DNA of 64,000 bases, taken from contig NZ_JAANCM010000012.1 in the NCBI RefSeq assembly GCF_011603255.1, positions 62,001-126,000 on the forward strand. The letters are read 5' to 3'. A model generated the notes under the pieces. The model did not search any database and was not told the DNA's origin. It worked only from the letters and a program-made list of their open reading frames with translations. The first letter of the stretch is position 1. Each line of letters begins with the position of its first letter. Source of the stretch: Ferranicluibacter rubi (GTDB lineage Bacteria > Pseudomonadota > Alphaproteobacteria > Rhizobiales > Rhizobiaceae). Below are positions 47,219-55,748 of the stretch, one piece after another. Made by a program: the position numbers and the translations under genes.

Positions 47219-48604
47219 ATGCCCGAGATCGACGCCGTCCTCGCCGCCATTACCGCGGCCGTTCCCGGCGTGGACATGCGCATCGGGGCCGATATATCGG
47301 CGCTTCATCCCGGCGAACATCCCGACAATCTCGGCGGCTCCGCCGTCATCGCGCCGCGCGATGTTGCCTCGCTCTCCACCATCGTCGGGATCTGCGCGCA
47401 GGCCGACATTCCTGTCGTCACCCATGGCGGGCGGACGGGGCTGGTCGGCGGGGGCATCTCCGTGGCTGGCGAGATCGTCGTCTCTTTAAAGAACCTCGAC
47501 CGCATCATCGAGATCGACCCGGTCGGCGGCGTGGCGGTGGTCGAAGCCGGGGTGACGCTGGAGGCCTTGCAACAGGCCGCTGCCGTTCACGGGCTGGAGC
47601 CGGGCATCGACCTTGCGGCGCGCGGATCGGCGACGCTCGGTGGCATGGCCTCCACCAATGCCGGCGGCGTCATGGCGTTCCGCAACGGCGTCATGCGCCA
47701 TCGCATTCTGGGGCTGGAAGCCGTGCTGCCGGATGGTGGCATCTATCGCGACATGGTGCGCGTGGTGAAGAATTCCGCCGGCTACGACCTGAAGCATCTG
47801 CTGATCGGGGCCGAGGGTACGCTCGGCGTGATCACCGGGCTGGTGGTCAAGCTCGATCCGGTGCCGGCGGCGAGCGCCACGGCGCTGTTCGGCCTGCCCT
47901 CGACGGAAGCCGCATTGGCGCTGATGGGGCTTGCCCGGGCCACGGGCAGGCTGCGGGCCTGCGAGGCGATGTGGTCGCGCTATTTCGGCTTTACGGCGCA
48001 GCATTTCGGCTGGCGCGAAACGAGCGATGCGACGCCGGTGCATCTGGCCATCGGGCTTGGTGGCGAGACGGACGAGGCGCTTCTCGGCGTCCTTGCCGGG
48101 CTCTACGAGGCGATCTGCGAGGTCTATCCGGATACCACGGCGGTGGTTGCAGGCTCAGTGCAGCAGGCGCATGAGATCTGGCGGTTGCGGGAGGAGACGG
48201 CGCTGATGTATCGCGCCTTTCCGGCAGCGCCCTCCTACGACATTTCCGTTCCGATCGACCGGCTCGGCGCCTATCTCGCGCGGATCGCGCCGTCGCTCGA
48301 GGCCATCGACGGCCTTTCGCCCTTCATCTTCGGCCATGTCGCCGACGGCAACCTGCATATCGTGCTCGACCGGCCGGGGAGCTGGATGACGGAGGCGCGG
48401 CGCGATGCCGTCGAGCAGGTGCTCTATGACGGAATTGGCGCGATGGGCGGGTCGTTCTCGGCCGAACACGGCGTCGGCTCCAAGCGCATTCATGCGCTGC
48501 TGGCGACAGGCGATCCGGTGAAGCTGGCGACGATGCGGGCGATCAAGCAGGCGCTCGACCCGAAGGGGTTGTTCAATCCGGGCAAGGTTTTGCCGGTGGC
48601 GTAA
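47219..48604 (+). CDS. FAD-linked oxidase, GlcD/D-lactate dehydrogenase-like
   Basis: 461 residues from the ATG at 47219. The FAD-binding PCMH segment reads VVTHGGRTGLVGGGISV and GIDLAARGSATLGGMASTNAGG; the C-terminal cap includes FGHVADGNLHIVLDRPG and FSAEHGVGSKR. Family members oxidise 2-hydroxy acids (glycolate, D-lactate, D-2-hydroxyglutarate) or related substrates. Its place in the monooxygenase cluster suggests a step downstream of the LLM enzyme. Confidence 0.88.
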   Translation: MPEIDAVLAAITAAVPGVDMRIGADISALHPGEHPDNLGGSAVIAPRDVASLSTIVGICAQADIPVVTHGGRTGLVGGGISVAGEIVVSLKNLDRIIEIDPVGGVAVVEAGVTLEALQQAAAVHGLEPGIDLAARGSATLGGMASTNAGGVMAFRNGVMRHRILGLEAVLPDGGIYRDMVRVVKNSAGYDLKHLLIGAEGTLGVITGLVVKLDPVPAASATALFGLPSTEAALALMGLARATGRLRACEAMWSRYFGFTAQHFGWRETSDATPVHLAIGLGGETDEALLGVLAGLYEAICEVYPDTTAVVAGSVQQAHEIWRLREETALMYRAFPAAPSYDISVPIDRLGAYLARIAPSLEAIDGLSPFIFGHVADGNLHIVLDRPGSWMTEARRDAVEQVLYDGIGAMGGSFSAEHGVGSKRIHALLATGDPVKLATMRAIKQALDPKGLFNPGKVLPVA

Positions 48605-48609
48605 GGCCG

Positions 48610-48638
48610 CCTATCACACCAGCCCCTATCACACCAGC
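48610..48638. repeat. 15-bp tandem duplication over the ABC-ATPase stop
   Basis: CCTATCACACCAGC occurs at 48610-48623 and again at 48625-48638. The inner copy holds the stop codon of the minus-strand ATPase gene; the outer copy carries a second in-frame stop. Confidence 0.8.
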
Positions 48639-49420
48639 ATCGAGGCGCCGCGGTCGAGATAGGTGTCGAGGAACTGCTCGAGGCGGGGGTGGCGGGGCTT
48701 GCCGAAGACCTCGGACGGCGGGCCGGAGAAGAGCAGGCGGCCCTGATCGAGAAAGCTGATCTGGCTGCCGACCGTCGCGGCAAAGCCGATCTCATGGCTG
48801 ACGACGACCATGGTCATGCCCTCGGCCGCGAGATCCCGCATGACGTTCAGCACCTCGCCGGTCAGTTCCGGATCGAGCGAGGAGGTGGGTTCGTCGAACA
48901 GCATGATCTTCGGCTTCAGCGCCAAAGCTCTGGCAATGGCCACGCGCTGCTGCTGCCCGCCGGACAGCTGCGACGGATAGTGACCGGCGCGGGCCTCCAG
49001 CCCCACCTTGACCAGCTGCTCCATGGCGCGGGCCTCGGCGTCCTTCCGGCTCATCTTGTGCACGGTGCGCAGGGCTTCGCTGACATTGCCGAGCGCCGTC
49101 ATGTGCGGCCAGAGATTGAACTGCTGGAAGACCATGCCGATCTTGGAGCGGATGGCGCGGTTCGTGGCGGCGGGAATGCGCTCGCGCATACCGTTCGAAT
49201 TCTCCGAGAACCCGAGCACCTCGCCATCCACCGTGATGGTACCGCTTGTCGCCTCCTCCAGAAAGGCCATGCAGCGCAGGAGCGTGCTCTTGCCGGAGCC
49301 CGACGGGCCGATGAGGCAGGAGACCTGTCCGGGCGGGATCTCCAGATCGATACCGTGCAGCACGGCGGTGTCGCCGTAGCGCTTGACGAGGTTTCGGACG
49401 GCGATGGCGGGAAGGGTCAT
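48629..49420 (-). CDS. Polar amino-acid-type ABC transporter, ATP-binding protein
   Basis: 263 residues from the ATG at 49420. Walker A IGPSGSGKST, signature LSGGQQQRVAIARALAL, Walker B IMLFDEPTSSLDPELT and the H-loop VVVSHEIGF. Sequence is of the HisP/GlnQ class. Start overlaps the upstream permease stop (ATGA). Powers import by the two permeases and the binding protein encoded before it. Confidence 0.93.
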   Translation of the reverse strand: MTLPAIAVRNLVKRYGDTAVLHGIDLEIPPGQVSCLIGPSGSGKSTLLRCMAFLEEATSGTITVDGEVLGFSENSNGMRERIPAATNRAIRSKIGMVFQQFNLWPHMTALGNVSEALRTVHKMSRKDAEARAMEQLVKVGLEARAGHYPSQLSGGQQQRVAIARALALKPKIMLFDEPTSSLDPELTGEVLNVMRDLAAEGMTMVVVSHEIGFAATVGSQISFLDQGRLLFSGPPSEVFGKPRHPRLEQFLDTYLDRGASMLV

Positions 49421-50085
49421 GTCGGGGAAAACCTGTATCGGGACAAGCGATGCTCGGCATAGCGGCCGAGCTTGTCGGTGACTTCCACCAGCACCCAGTA
49501 GAACACGGCGAGCAGGAAGAGCGATTCGACGAAGGCATATTGCTGGGAGCCGATGGCGCTGACGGTCAGCGTCAGTTCCGGCACGGTGATGATGGAGAGG
49601 ATCGCGGTTTCCTTCATCAGGATCACGGCCATGTTGATGGCGGGGGGCAGCACCAGCATGGTCATTTCCGGCAGAAGGATGCGCCGCACGATCTGGCCTT
49701 GGCTGAGGCCGACGCATTCTGCCGCCTCGATATGGCCCTTGGGGATGGCGGCGAAGCCGGCGCGAAAAATCTCGCTGAAATAGGCGGCGCCGTAGATCGT
49801 CAGACCCAAGAGCCCGGCGGGGATGGGGTCGAGTGCGAGGCCGATGAAGGGGCCGCCGTAATAGAGAAGGAAGATCTGGATGAGGAACGGCGTGCCGCGC
49901 AGCACTTCGACGGCAAGCCCAAGCGGCCAGTCGATGATGCGGCCGCCATAGCGCCGGCCGACGGCGACGAGAAAGCCCAGTGCCGCACCGCCGATGGTGC
50001 CGGCGATCCAGAGAAGCAGCGTGACGCCGGCGCCGGAGAGAATGGCCGGGAGCTGGGCGAGAATGACGTTGATATCGAAGGTCAT
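49417..50085 (-). CDS. Polar amino-acid-type ABC transporter permease
   Basis: 222 residues from the ATG at 50085. HisM-like with five spans and the EAA loop in YFSEIFRAGFAAIPKGHIEAAECVGLSQGQIVRRILLPE. Overlaps its neighbours by 4 bases on both sides. Confidence 0.92.
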   Translation of the reverse strand: MTFDINVILAQLPAILSGAGVTLLLWIAGTIGGAALGFLVAVGRRYGGRIIDWPLGLAVEVLRGTPFLIQIFLLYYGGPFIGLALDPIPAGLLGLTIYGAAYFSEIFRAGFAAIPKGHIEAAECVGLSQGQIVRRILLPEMTMLVLPPAINMAVILMKETAILSIITVPELTLTVSAIGSQQYAFVESLFLLAVFYWVLVEVTDKLGRYAEHRLSRYRFSPT

Positions 50086-50723
50086 CGCGGCACTCCGGGC
50101 AGGGACCGCTCTATGAGGCCGCCGGTACGCGCCACCACCCAGTTGATGACGAGATAGATAAGGCCGGCGCAGGCGAAGAGCTGTAGCGGCAGAAAGGTGC
50201 TGCCCGCCAGATCCTGCGCCATGCGCGTCAGCTCGACGATGCCGACGACGGAGACGAGCGAGGAGGCCTTGAGGATGAGGATCGCCTCGTTGACGAGCGC
50301 GGGAAATGTCAGCCGCAACGCGATCGGCACCTTGATGCGGCGGAAGGCCTGGGAGGGCGTGAGGCCGACCATCTCGGCCGATTCGATCAGCCCGCGGGGC
50401 ACGCTGGCAAAGCCGCCGCGCAGGTTTTCCGCCTGATAGGCCGCGGTGCAGAGCGAAAGGCCGATGATGGCGGCGACGATGCTGGGCACGTTGAGACCGA
50501 TGACGGGCAGGAGATTGTAGATCAGCAGCAACTGCACGAGGAGAGGCACGCCGCGGAAGAAGCTGATGAAAATACGGGCAGGAACCGCCAGCGCGGGGCG
50601 GCCGGACAGGAGCATGCCGGAGAGGAGAATGGCAATCGCAAAGCCGATCAGGATCGACACGAGGCTGATGCCGATCGTGTAGAACGAGGCTTTGAGAAGG
50701 AGTTCGAACAGCTTGAAGGACAT
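50082..50723 (-). CDS. Polar amino-acid-type ABC transporter permease
   Basis: 213 residues from the ATG at 50723 (MSFKLFELLLKASFYTIGISL). HisQ-like, EAA loop in YQAENLRGGFASVPRGLIESAEMVGLTPSQAFRRIKVPIALR. Partner of the second permease; the two presumably form a heterodimeric channel. Confidence 0.92.
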   Translation of the reverse strand: MSFKLFELLLKASFYTIGISLVSILIGFAIAILLSGMLLSGRPALAVPARIFISFFRGVPLLVQLLLIYNLLPVIGLNVPSIVAAIIGLSLCTAAYQAENLRGGFASVPRGLIESAEMVGLTPSQAFRRIKVPIALRLTFPALVNEAILILKASSLVSVVGIVELTRMAQDLAGSTFLPLQLFACAGLIYLVINWVVARTGGLIERSLPGVPR

Positions 50724-50826
50724 TGCCGGCCAATTCGTCGGGTGGGCTGTCGGACGCGGTACAGTGCGGTGCATCAGATAGGACGCACTCAGGTTCGCTG
50801 TAGCGCTTTACACCTGCTGCACCATT

Positions 50827-50914
50827 CCTGAAATCGATTCAGGACTAATGCAGCGGGGTGAGCGGAAGGGCGGGGCCGACTGTGCGCACATGCGTCGTGC
50901 CGGTTCAGCCCCGC
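50827..50914 (-). promoter_or_regulatory. Hairpins between binding-protein and permease genes
   Basis: GCGGGGC (50870-50876) pairs with GCCCCGC (50908-50914), and CCTGAA (50827-50832) with TTCAGG (50838-50843). They lie in the 215-bp gap after the binding-protein gene, where a stem commonly protects the upstream mRNA or limits permease expression. No T tract follows, so it is not a strong terminator. Confidence 0.45.
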
Positions 50915-50937
50915 TTTGGATCAGGGAACGGTCCTGA

Positions 50938-51765
50938 TCAGAATGCCGGGTCCTTGACGGCATCCGGTGTGTCGAAGCTGGCGCCGAACCATTTTTCCTG
51001 GAGCTTGGCGAGGCGTCCGTCGCCCTTCATCTTCAGGAGGGCCGCGTCGATCGCGTCCATCAGCGGCGCGTGGTCCGCATCCTTGGTGCCGATGAAGCCG
51101 AAATAGGCCTTCTGGCCGAAGGGCGGCATCACGACCTCGAACGTATCCTTGCGCTGGCTGGCGACGAAGGCGATGTTCGGCAGGGAGTTTGCGACACCGG
51201 CGATGCGGCCGGCTGCGAGATCGGCGTAGGATTCGGTGAAGGCAGGATATTCGCGGATATCGACCTTCGCGGGGAGCTTTTCGGAATAACCCTGCAGCTG
51301 GGCGAGCTGCGCCGTCGCCTTGCCGACGCCGATCGCTTTGCCGGCGATGTCTTCCGGCTTGGTAATGCTGGTGTCGCCGGCCTTCTTCAGGATCGCGACC
51401 GTCGCTTCGGCCACCGGCGGCGTGAAGCGGTAGCGCTCCATGCGGGCCTTGGTGATCGTGGCGGGGCCGGCGACCATGTCGAACTTGCCGGCTTCGAGGC
51501 CCGGCAGGACGCCTTCCCAGGGGAGGGCGATCCATTCGATCTCGACGCCGAGTTCCTTGCCGAGTTCGGCGAAGACATCCACGTTGAGGCCGGCATGCTC
51601 GCCGGCATCGATGAAGTCGAAGGGTGCGAAGGCGGTTTCGGTGCCGACCTTCATGGTGCCGGCGGCCTTGATGCGGGCGAGCGCGTCTTCGGCATGGGCC
51701 GAGAAGGTCGCGCCGAGCAGGAAGGCCGCGGCAACGAGGCCCTTCAGCAGGAAATGGGATTTCAT
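50938..51765 (-). CDS. Amino-acid-type ABC transporter substrate-binding protein
   Basis: 275 residues from the ATG at 51765, signal peptide MKSHFLLKGLVAAAFLLGATFSAHAED. SBP_bac_3 family: IKAAGTMKVGTETAFAPFDFID, FDMVAGPATITKARMERYRFTPPVAEATVAILKK, and GVGKATAQLAQLQG. The acidic binding-site residues suggest a cationic or zwitterionic amino-acid-like ligand, but this cannot be settled. First gene of the transporter operon. Confidence 0.92.
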   Translation of the reverse strand: MKSHFLLKGLVAAAFLLGATFSAHAEDALARIKAAGTMKVGTETAFAPFDFIDAGEHAGLNVDVFAELGKELGVEIEWIALPWEGVLPGLEAGKFDMVAGPATITKARMERYRFTPPVAEATVAILKKAGDTSITKPEDIAGKAIGVGKATAQLAQLQGYSEKLPAKVDIREYPAFTESYADLAAGRIAGVANSLPNIAFVASQRKDTFEVVMPPFGQKAYFGFIGTKDADHAPLMDAIDAALLKMKGDGRLAKLQEKWFGASFDTPDAVKDPAF

Positions 51766-51852
51766 GGTCGTCTCTCCAGTATCGTGCCGCATCTCACGCG
51801 GCGTTCCCGTCTTCAGAATTGGATCTGCAGGCTTCTGCGTCCTGCATTTTGA

Positions 51853-51864
51853 CTATACAAATAG
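51853..51864. promoter_or_regulatory. Candidate GntR operator between divergent SBP and gntR genes
   Basis: CTAT-ACAA-ATAG, an AT-rich inverted repeat in an otherwise GC-rich gap, 88 bp upstream of the binding-protein start. It has the size and centre of UTRA-GntR operators. Binding is inferred. Confidence 0.4.
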
Positions 51865-51993
51865 ACAGGTCCTTGCATAAGGTGTCAACGACAAACTGCC
51901 CGCGGTGTGCGGCATCCGCTGCCCTTGTCATGCGAGTGACATGCAAGCGTCGTGCCGTGTCCGCACCGCCTGTCCGCCGACCGGAGCCGTGCC

Positions 51994-52698
51994 TTGACCT
52001 CGCTTCACCAGCGCATTTTCGAAGACATCGAGCAGAAGATCATGAGCGGCACCTGGCCGCCCGGGCAGCGCATTCCGGCCGAGCATGAGCTGGAAGTGAC
52101 CTATGGCTGTTCCCGCATGACGGTGAGCAAGGCGCTCTCGGCGCTGGCCGCGCGCGGCATGATCGTGCGCCGCCGCAGGGCCGGGTCCTTCGTCGCCTCG
52201 CCGCAGATCGACCGGACGGTGATGGACATTTCCGATATCGGAACGGAAGCGAAAGTGGCGGGCCATGCCTACAGCCACCGCATCCTGTCGCGGCGGATCG
52301 AGCGGCTGTCGGCGGTGGATGCGGCTGTCATCGAAGAGACGGCGGGGGCCGAGGTGCTGCGGGTGGAATGCCTGCACATCGTGGATGGCAGGCCCAATGC
52401 GCTGGAGAAGCGAATGATCCTGCTCGATGCGGTGCCGCAGGCGCGGGACGAGACTTTCGAGACGAGCCCGCCGGGGAGCTGGCTTCTGGATCAGGTACCG
52501 TGGTCGGAGGCGAAACACATCATTCGCGCGGTCGCGGCGGATGCGGCAACCGCGAAGCTGCTGACGATCGAGCGACACGCCGCCTGTCTGCTCCTAACTC
52601 GTCAGACCTGGCAGAATGGCCGGACGGTGACCTTCGTCGAAATTACGCACCCCGGGGACCGTTACCAGTTCGCCGGGGTGTTTCATCCATCGAAGTGA
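51994..52698 (+). CDS. GntR-family regulator with UTRA domain, HutC-like
   Basis: 234 residues from the TTG at 51994, preceded by CGGAG; a GTG at 51952 is an alternative. N-terminal winged helix LHQRIFEDIEQKIMSGTWPPGQRIPAEHELEVTYGCSRMTVSKALSALAARGMIVRRRRAGSFV, then UTRA effector domain (LHIVDGRPNALEKRMILLDAVP). HutC-type proteins repress histidine use; here the divergent neighbour is the ABC transporter, its probable target. Confidence 0.88.
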   Translation: MTSLHQRIFEDIEQKIMSGTWPPGQRIPAEHELEVTYGCSRMTVSKALSALAARGMIVRRRRAGSFVASPQIDRTVMDISDIGTEAKVAGHAYSHRILSRRIERLSAVDAAVIEETAGAEVLRVECLHIVDGRPNALEKRMILLDAVPQARDETFETSPPGSWLLDQVPWSEAKHIIRAVAADAATAKLLTIERHAACLLLTRQTWQNGRTVTFVEITHPGDRYQFAGVFHPSK

Positions 52699-52704
52699 GA
52701 GCAA

Positions 52705-54042
52705 CTACTCCCGGGCGAGCAGGCGCTTGTTGAGGAACAGCGCCAGCATGGTGCAGATCGCGCCCGACAGCAGGTAGTAACCGACGAAGGGCAGGCCGAA
52801 CTTGCTCGACAGGCCGAGCGTGATCAGCGGCGCGAAGCCGGCGCCGAGGAACCAGGCGAGGTCGGAGGTGAAGGCCGCGCCCGAGTAGCGATAGCCCTGC
52901 GTGAACCGCGAGGACACCGAGCCCGCCGCCTGGCCGAAGGAGAGACCGAGCACGCCGAAGCCGGCGATGACGAAGGACGAGATGCCCGTCTGGCCGGAGC
53001 CGAGCAGAATCGGGCCGATGAAGCTGAAGATGGCGATGATGATGGCGCCGACGACGAGCTGGCTGCGGCGGCCGATGCGATCGGCAAGCAGGCCCGACGC
53101 GATGACCGTGAGAATACCGAGGCCGGCACCCGCAACCTGAACCAGCATGAACGAGCCGATCGACTGGTCGCTGTTGAGGTTCGTCCAGGCCAGCGGGAAG
53201 ATCGTGACGACGTGGAACATGGCAAAGCTTGCCAGCGGCGCGAAGGCGCCGATGAGGATATCGCGGCCATGGGTGCGGATCAGGTCGGTGAAGGGCACGG
53301 CTTCAAGCTCGTGACGCTCCAGCAGGTCGCCGAAATCCTTGGTCATGACGAGACGCAGGCGCGCGAACAGGGCGACGACGTTGATCGCGAAGGCGACGAA
53401 GAACGGGTAGCGCCAGCCCCAGGAGAGGAAGTCGGCTTCGGAGGTATTGGCGACGAAGAAGCCGAACAGGATGCTGGCGAGCGCAAAGCCGATCGGCGCG
53501 CCGAGCTGCGGGATCATCGCGTACCAGCCGCGGTGCTTCTCCGGGGCGTTCAGCGCGAGCAGGGAGGCAAGGCCGTCCCAGGCGCCACCGAGCGCAAGGC
53601 CCTGGCCGATGCGGAAGATGGCGAGCAGGTAGATCGACCAGACGCCGGCATCCTGGTAGCTGGGCAGGAAGCCCATGCAGACCGTGGAGATACCGAGCAG
53701 GAACAAAGCGATGGTGAGCTTGGTGCCGCGTCCGTAGGCACGGTCGATTGCCATGAAGATGACCGAGCCGATGGGGCGCGCGACGAAGGCGAGCGAGAAG
53801 ATCCCGAAGGAATAGAGCGTCGCCGTCAACGGGTCCGGCTCGAACGAGAAGACGAGCTTCGGGAACACGAGGACGGAGGCGAGGCCGAACACGAAGAAGT
53901 CGAAGAACTCCGACATGCGGCCGATGATCACGCCAAGCGCGATCGAGCCCGGGGATACGGGTGCGTCGCCGTGGATCTGCCGCGCGTCGCGCTCCAGGGC
54001 CGAGGATGAGGGTCCGCCGGACGTCTCTGCTATCGTTGTCAT
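52705..54042 (-). CDS. MFS transporter, metabolite:H+ symporter (MHS) type
   Basis: 445 residues from the ATG at 54042, GGAGG upstream. Twelve spans; the MHS signature IGRMSEFFDFFVFG and LVFARPIGSVIFMAIDRAYGRGTKLTIALF in the first half. MHS members import dicarboxylates, aromatic acids, betaines or similar with protons. Tail to tail with gntR, 6 bp between the stops. Substrate unknown. Confidence 0.88.
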   Translation of the reverse strand: MTTIAETSGGPSSSALERDARQIHGDAPVSPGSIALGVIIGRMSEFFDFFVFGLASVLVFPKLVFSFEPDPLTATLYSFGIFSLAFVARPIGSVIFMAIDRAYGRGTKLTIALFLLGISTVCMGFLPSYQDAGVWSIYLLAIFRIGQGLALGGAWDGLASLLALNAPEKHRGWYAMIPQLGAPIGFALASILFGFFVANTSEADFLSWGWRYPFFVAFAINVVALFARLRLVMTKDFGDLLERHELEAVPFTDLIRTHGRDILIGAFAPLASFAMFHVVTIFPLAWTNLNSDQSIGSFMLVQVAGAGLGILTVIASGLLADRIGRRSQLVVGAIIIAIFSFIGPILLGSGQTGISSFVIAGFGVLGLSFGQAAGSVSSRFTQGYRYSGAAFTSDLAWFLGAGFAPLITLGLSSKFGLPFVGYYLLSGAICTMLALFLNKRLLARE

Positions 54043-54431
54043 CGGGATGCCTCCATGCCTTTCGCTGGCCGCGCGGTTCAACGCGTGCCGTCTTTTGAAC
54101 GATGTTGATCAAACGGGCCGGGTTATCAAGTGGCAGGGGTGAGAAATTCTACCCTGCGACGGTATGACCCGTGTCAGGAGACGGTCATTTCAAGGGGAAG
54201 GCTCGACTTTCTCATCAGGACCTATATCTCGCATGTCAGCGGGCTGACGATATGAAGTCTGTGGACGACGTGCTGTCGCGAATGGTGGACCGAACCCGAG
54301 AGGTCTATCGACGCGGCGGTGAATTTTGCCGCAGGGCATCATTTTTGCTGCGGTGCGACCAAACACCTCATATCGTTCGTGGTCGCAGGGTATTACTCGC
54401 AGGGCAAAGATAACGAAAAGAGCATTGGACC
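54043..54431. other. Promoter region between divergent MFS and cyo genes
   Basis: 389 bp containing both promoters. A small open frame (54171-54413) lacks any family resemblance and I do not call it. No terminator or repeat recognised. Confidence 0.5.
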
Positions 54432-55700
54432 ATGGCGAACCTCTATCGACACGCTTGTCGCATCCTCATGCTGCCGCTCCTGGCGGGGCTTGCCGGCTGC
54501 AACATGGTGGTGATGTCCCCCTCGGGCGACATCGCAACGCAGCAGCGCGACCTTATCTTGGTCTCCACCTTCCTCATGCTCCTGATCATCATTCCGGTGA
54601 TCGTCCTGATCTTCTATTTCGCTTGGCACTATCGCCGTGCGAATACGGACGCCGTCTACGATCCCGAATGGCATCACTCCACGCGCCTGGAAGTCGTGAT
54701 CTGGTCGGCGCCGCTCGCCATCATCGTCGCGCTCGGCGCCGTCACCTGGATCAGCACGCACAAGCTCGACCCGTACCGGCCGCTCGACCGGCTGGATGCG
54801 GAACGGCCGGTGACTGCCGACATGAAGCCGCTGACCGTCGAGGTCGTGGCGCTCGACTGGAAGTGGCTGTACTTCTACCCGGAATACGGCATCGCCACGG
54901 TGAACGAACTGGCCGCGCCGGTGGACGTGCCGATCAACTTCAAGATCACCGCCTCCTCGGTCATGAACTCCTTCTACATCCCGGCGCTTGCCGGCCAGAT
55001 CTACGCCATGCCGGGCATGCAGACGCGGCTTCACGCCGTCATCAATGCGCCGGGCGAGTTCGAGGGCTTCTCCGCAAACTATAGCGGCGCCGGCTTCTCG
55101 CACATGCGCTTCAAGTTCCATGGTCTCGACCAGGCCGGCTTCGACGGCTGGGTCGCCAAGGTCAAGCAGCAGGGCACGATGCTCAACCGCGACACCTACC
55201 TGAAGCTCGAAAAGCCGAGCGAGCGGGAGCCGGTTCGCTACTATGGCGGCGTCGAGAACGGTCTCTACGAGGCGGTCCTCAACATGTGCGCCCAGCCCGG
55301 CAAGATGTGCATGAACGAGATGATGCATGTCGACATGATGGGCGGCGGCGGCGAGGATAGCGAAGGCAACCGCGAGCGTCTGCAATACGACAACCGCCAT
55401 GCCGGCACCGGCGAGGGCACGAGCGCTGCAACCTTCCCCGCCACCGGCCAGCCGGCCCGCTCGGAGGGTGCGCCGGAAGGCGGCAACGATCACGGCCAGC
55501 ACGGTGCCGCGCCGGCCGAAGGCCAGCCCGCTGATGGCGCACAGCCGATGCAGCACGATATGCAGAACATGAACGGGCACGACATGAACGGGCACCAGAT
55601 GGGTGGCCAGGAAAATGGGGGCGCTCCAGCCCCCGACAGTGGCTCGGCGACGCCCGACAAGGGCTCGATTGCGCCCGAACAGCTGAACAACTCGAAATGA
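54432..55700 (+). CDS. cyoA: CyoA, cytochrome bo3-type quinol oxidase subunit II
   Basis: 422 residues. Lipoprotein signal with LAGLAGC (Cys near residue 22), two membrane spans (FLMLLIIIPVIVLIFYFAWHY, LEVVIWSAPLAIIVALGAVTWI), then the cupredoxin domain (VEVVALDWKWLYFYPEYGIATVNELAAPVDVPI) lacking the CuA ligands, as in quinol oxidases. The C-terminus is about 100 residues longer than E. coli CyoA and rich in Met, His and Gly (MNEMMHVDMMGG, MQHDMQNMNGHDMNGHQMGG), which could bind copper. First gene of cyoABCD. Confidence 0.95.
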   Translation: MANLYRHACRILMLPLLAGLAGCNMVVMSPSGDIATQQRDLILVSTFLMLLIIIPVIVLIFYFAWHYRRANTDAVYDPEWHHSTRLEVVIWSAPLAIIVALGAVTWISTHKLDPYRPLDRLDAERPVTADMKPLTVEVVALDWKWLYFYPEYGIATVNELAAPVDVPINFKITASSVMNSFYIPALAGQIYAMPGMQTRLHAVINAPGEFEGFSANYSGAGFSHMRFKFHGLDQAGFDGWVAKVKQQGTMLNRDTYLKLEKPSEREPVRYYGGVENGLYEAVLNMCAQPGKMCMNEMMHVDMMGGGGEDSEGNRERLQYDNRHAGTGEGTSAATFPATGQPARSEGAPEGGNDHGQHGAAPAEGQPADGAQPMQHDMQNMNGHDMNGHQMGGQENGGAPAPDSGSATPDKGSIAPEQLNNSK

Positions 55701-55748
55701 TCGCGGCGCTTTTCCGCACCGCTTGCGACTGCAAGAACTGGGGTCACC

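Noticed and set aside
54171-54413. 80-codon open frame upstream of cyoA
   Set aside because: No recognisable domain and no clear ribosome site.
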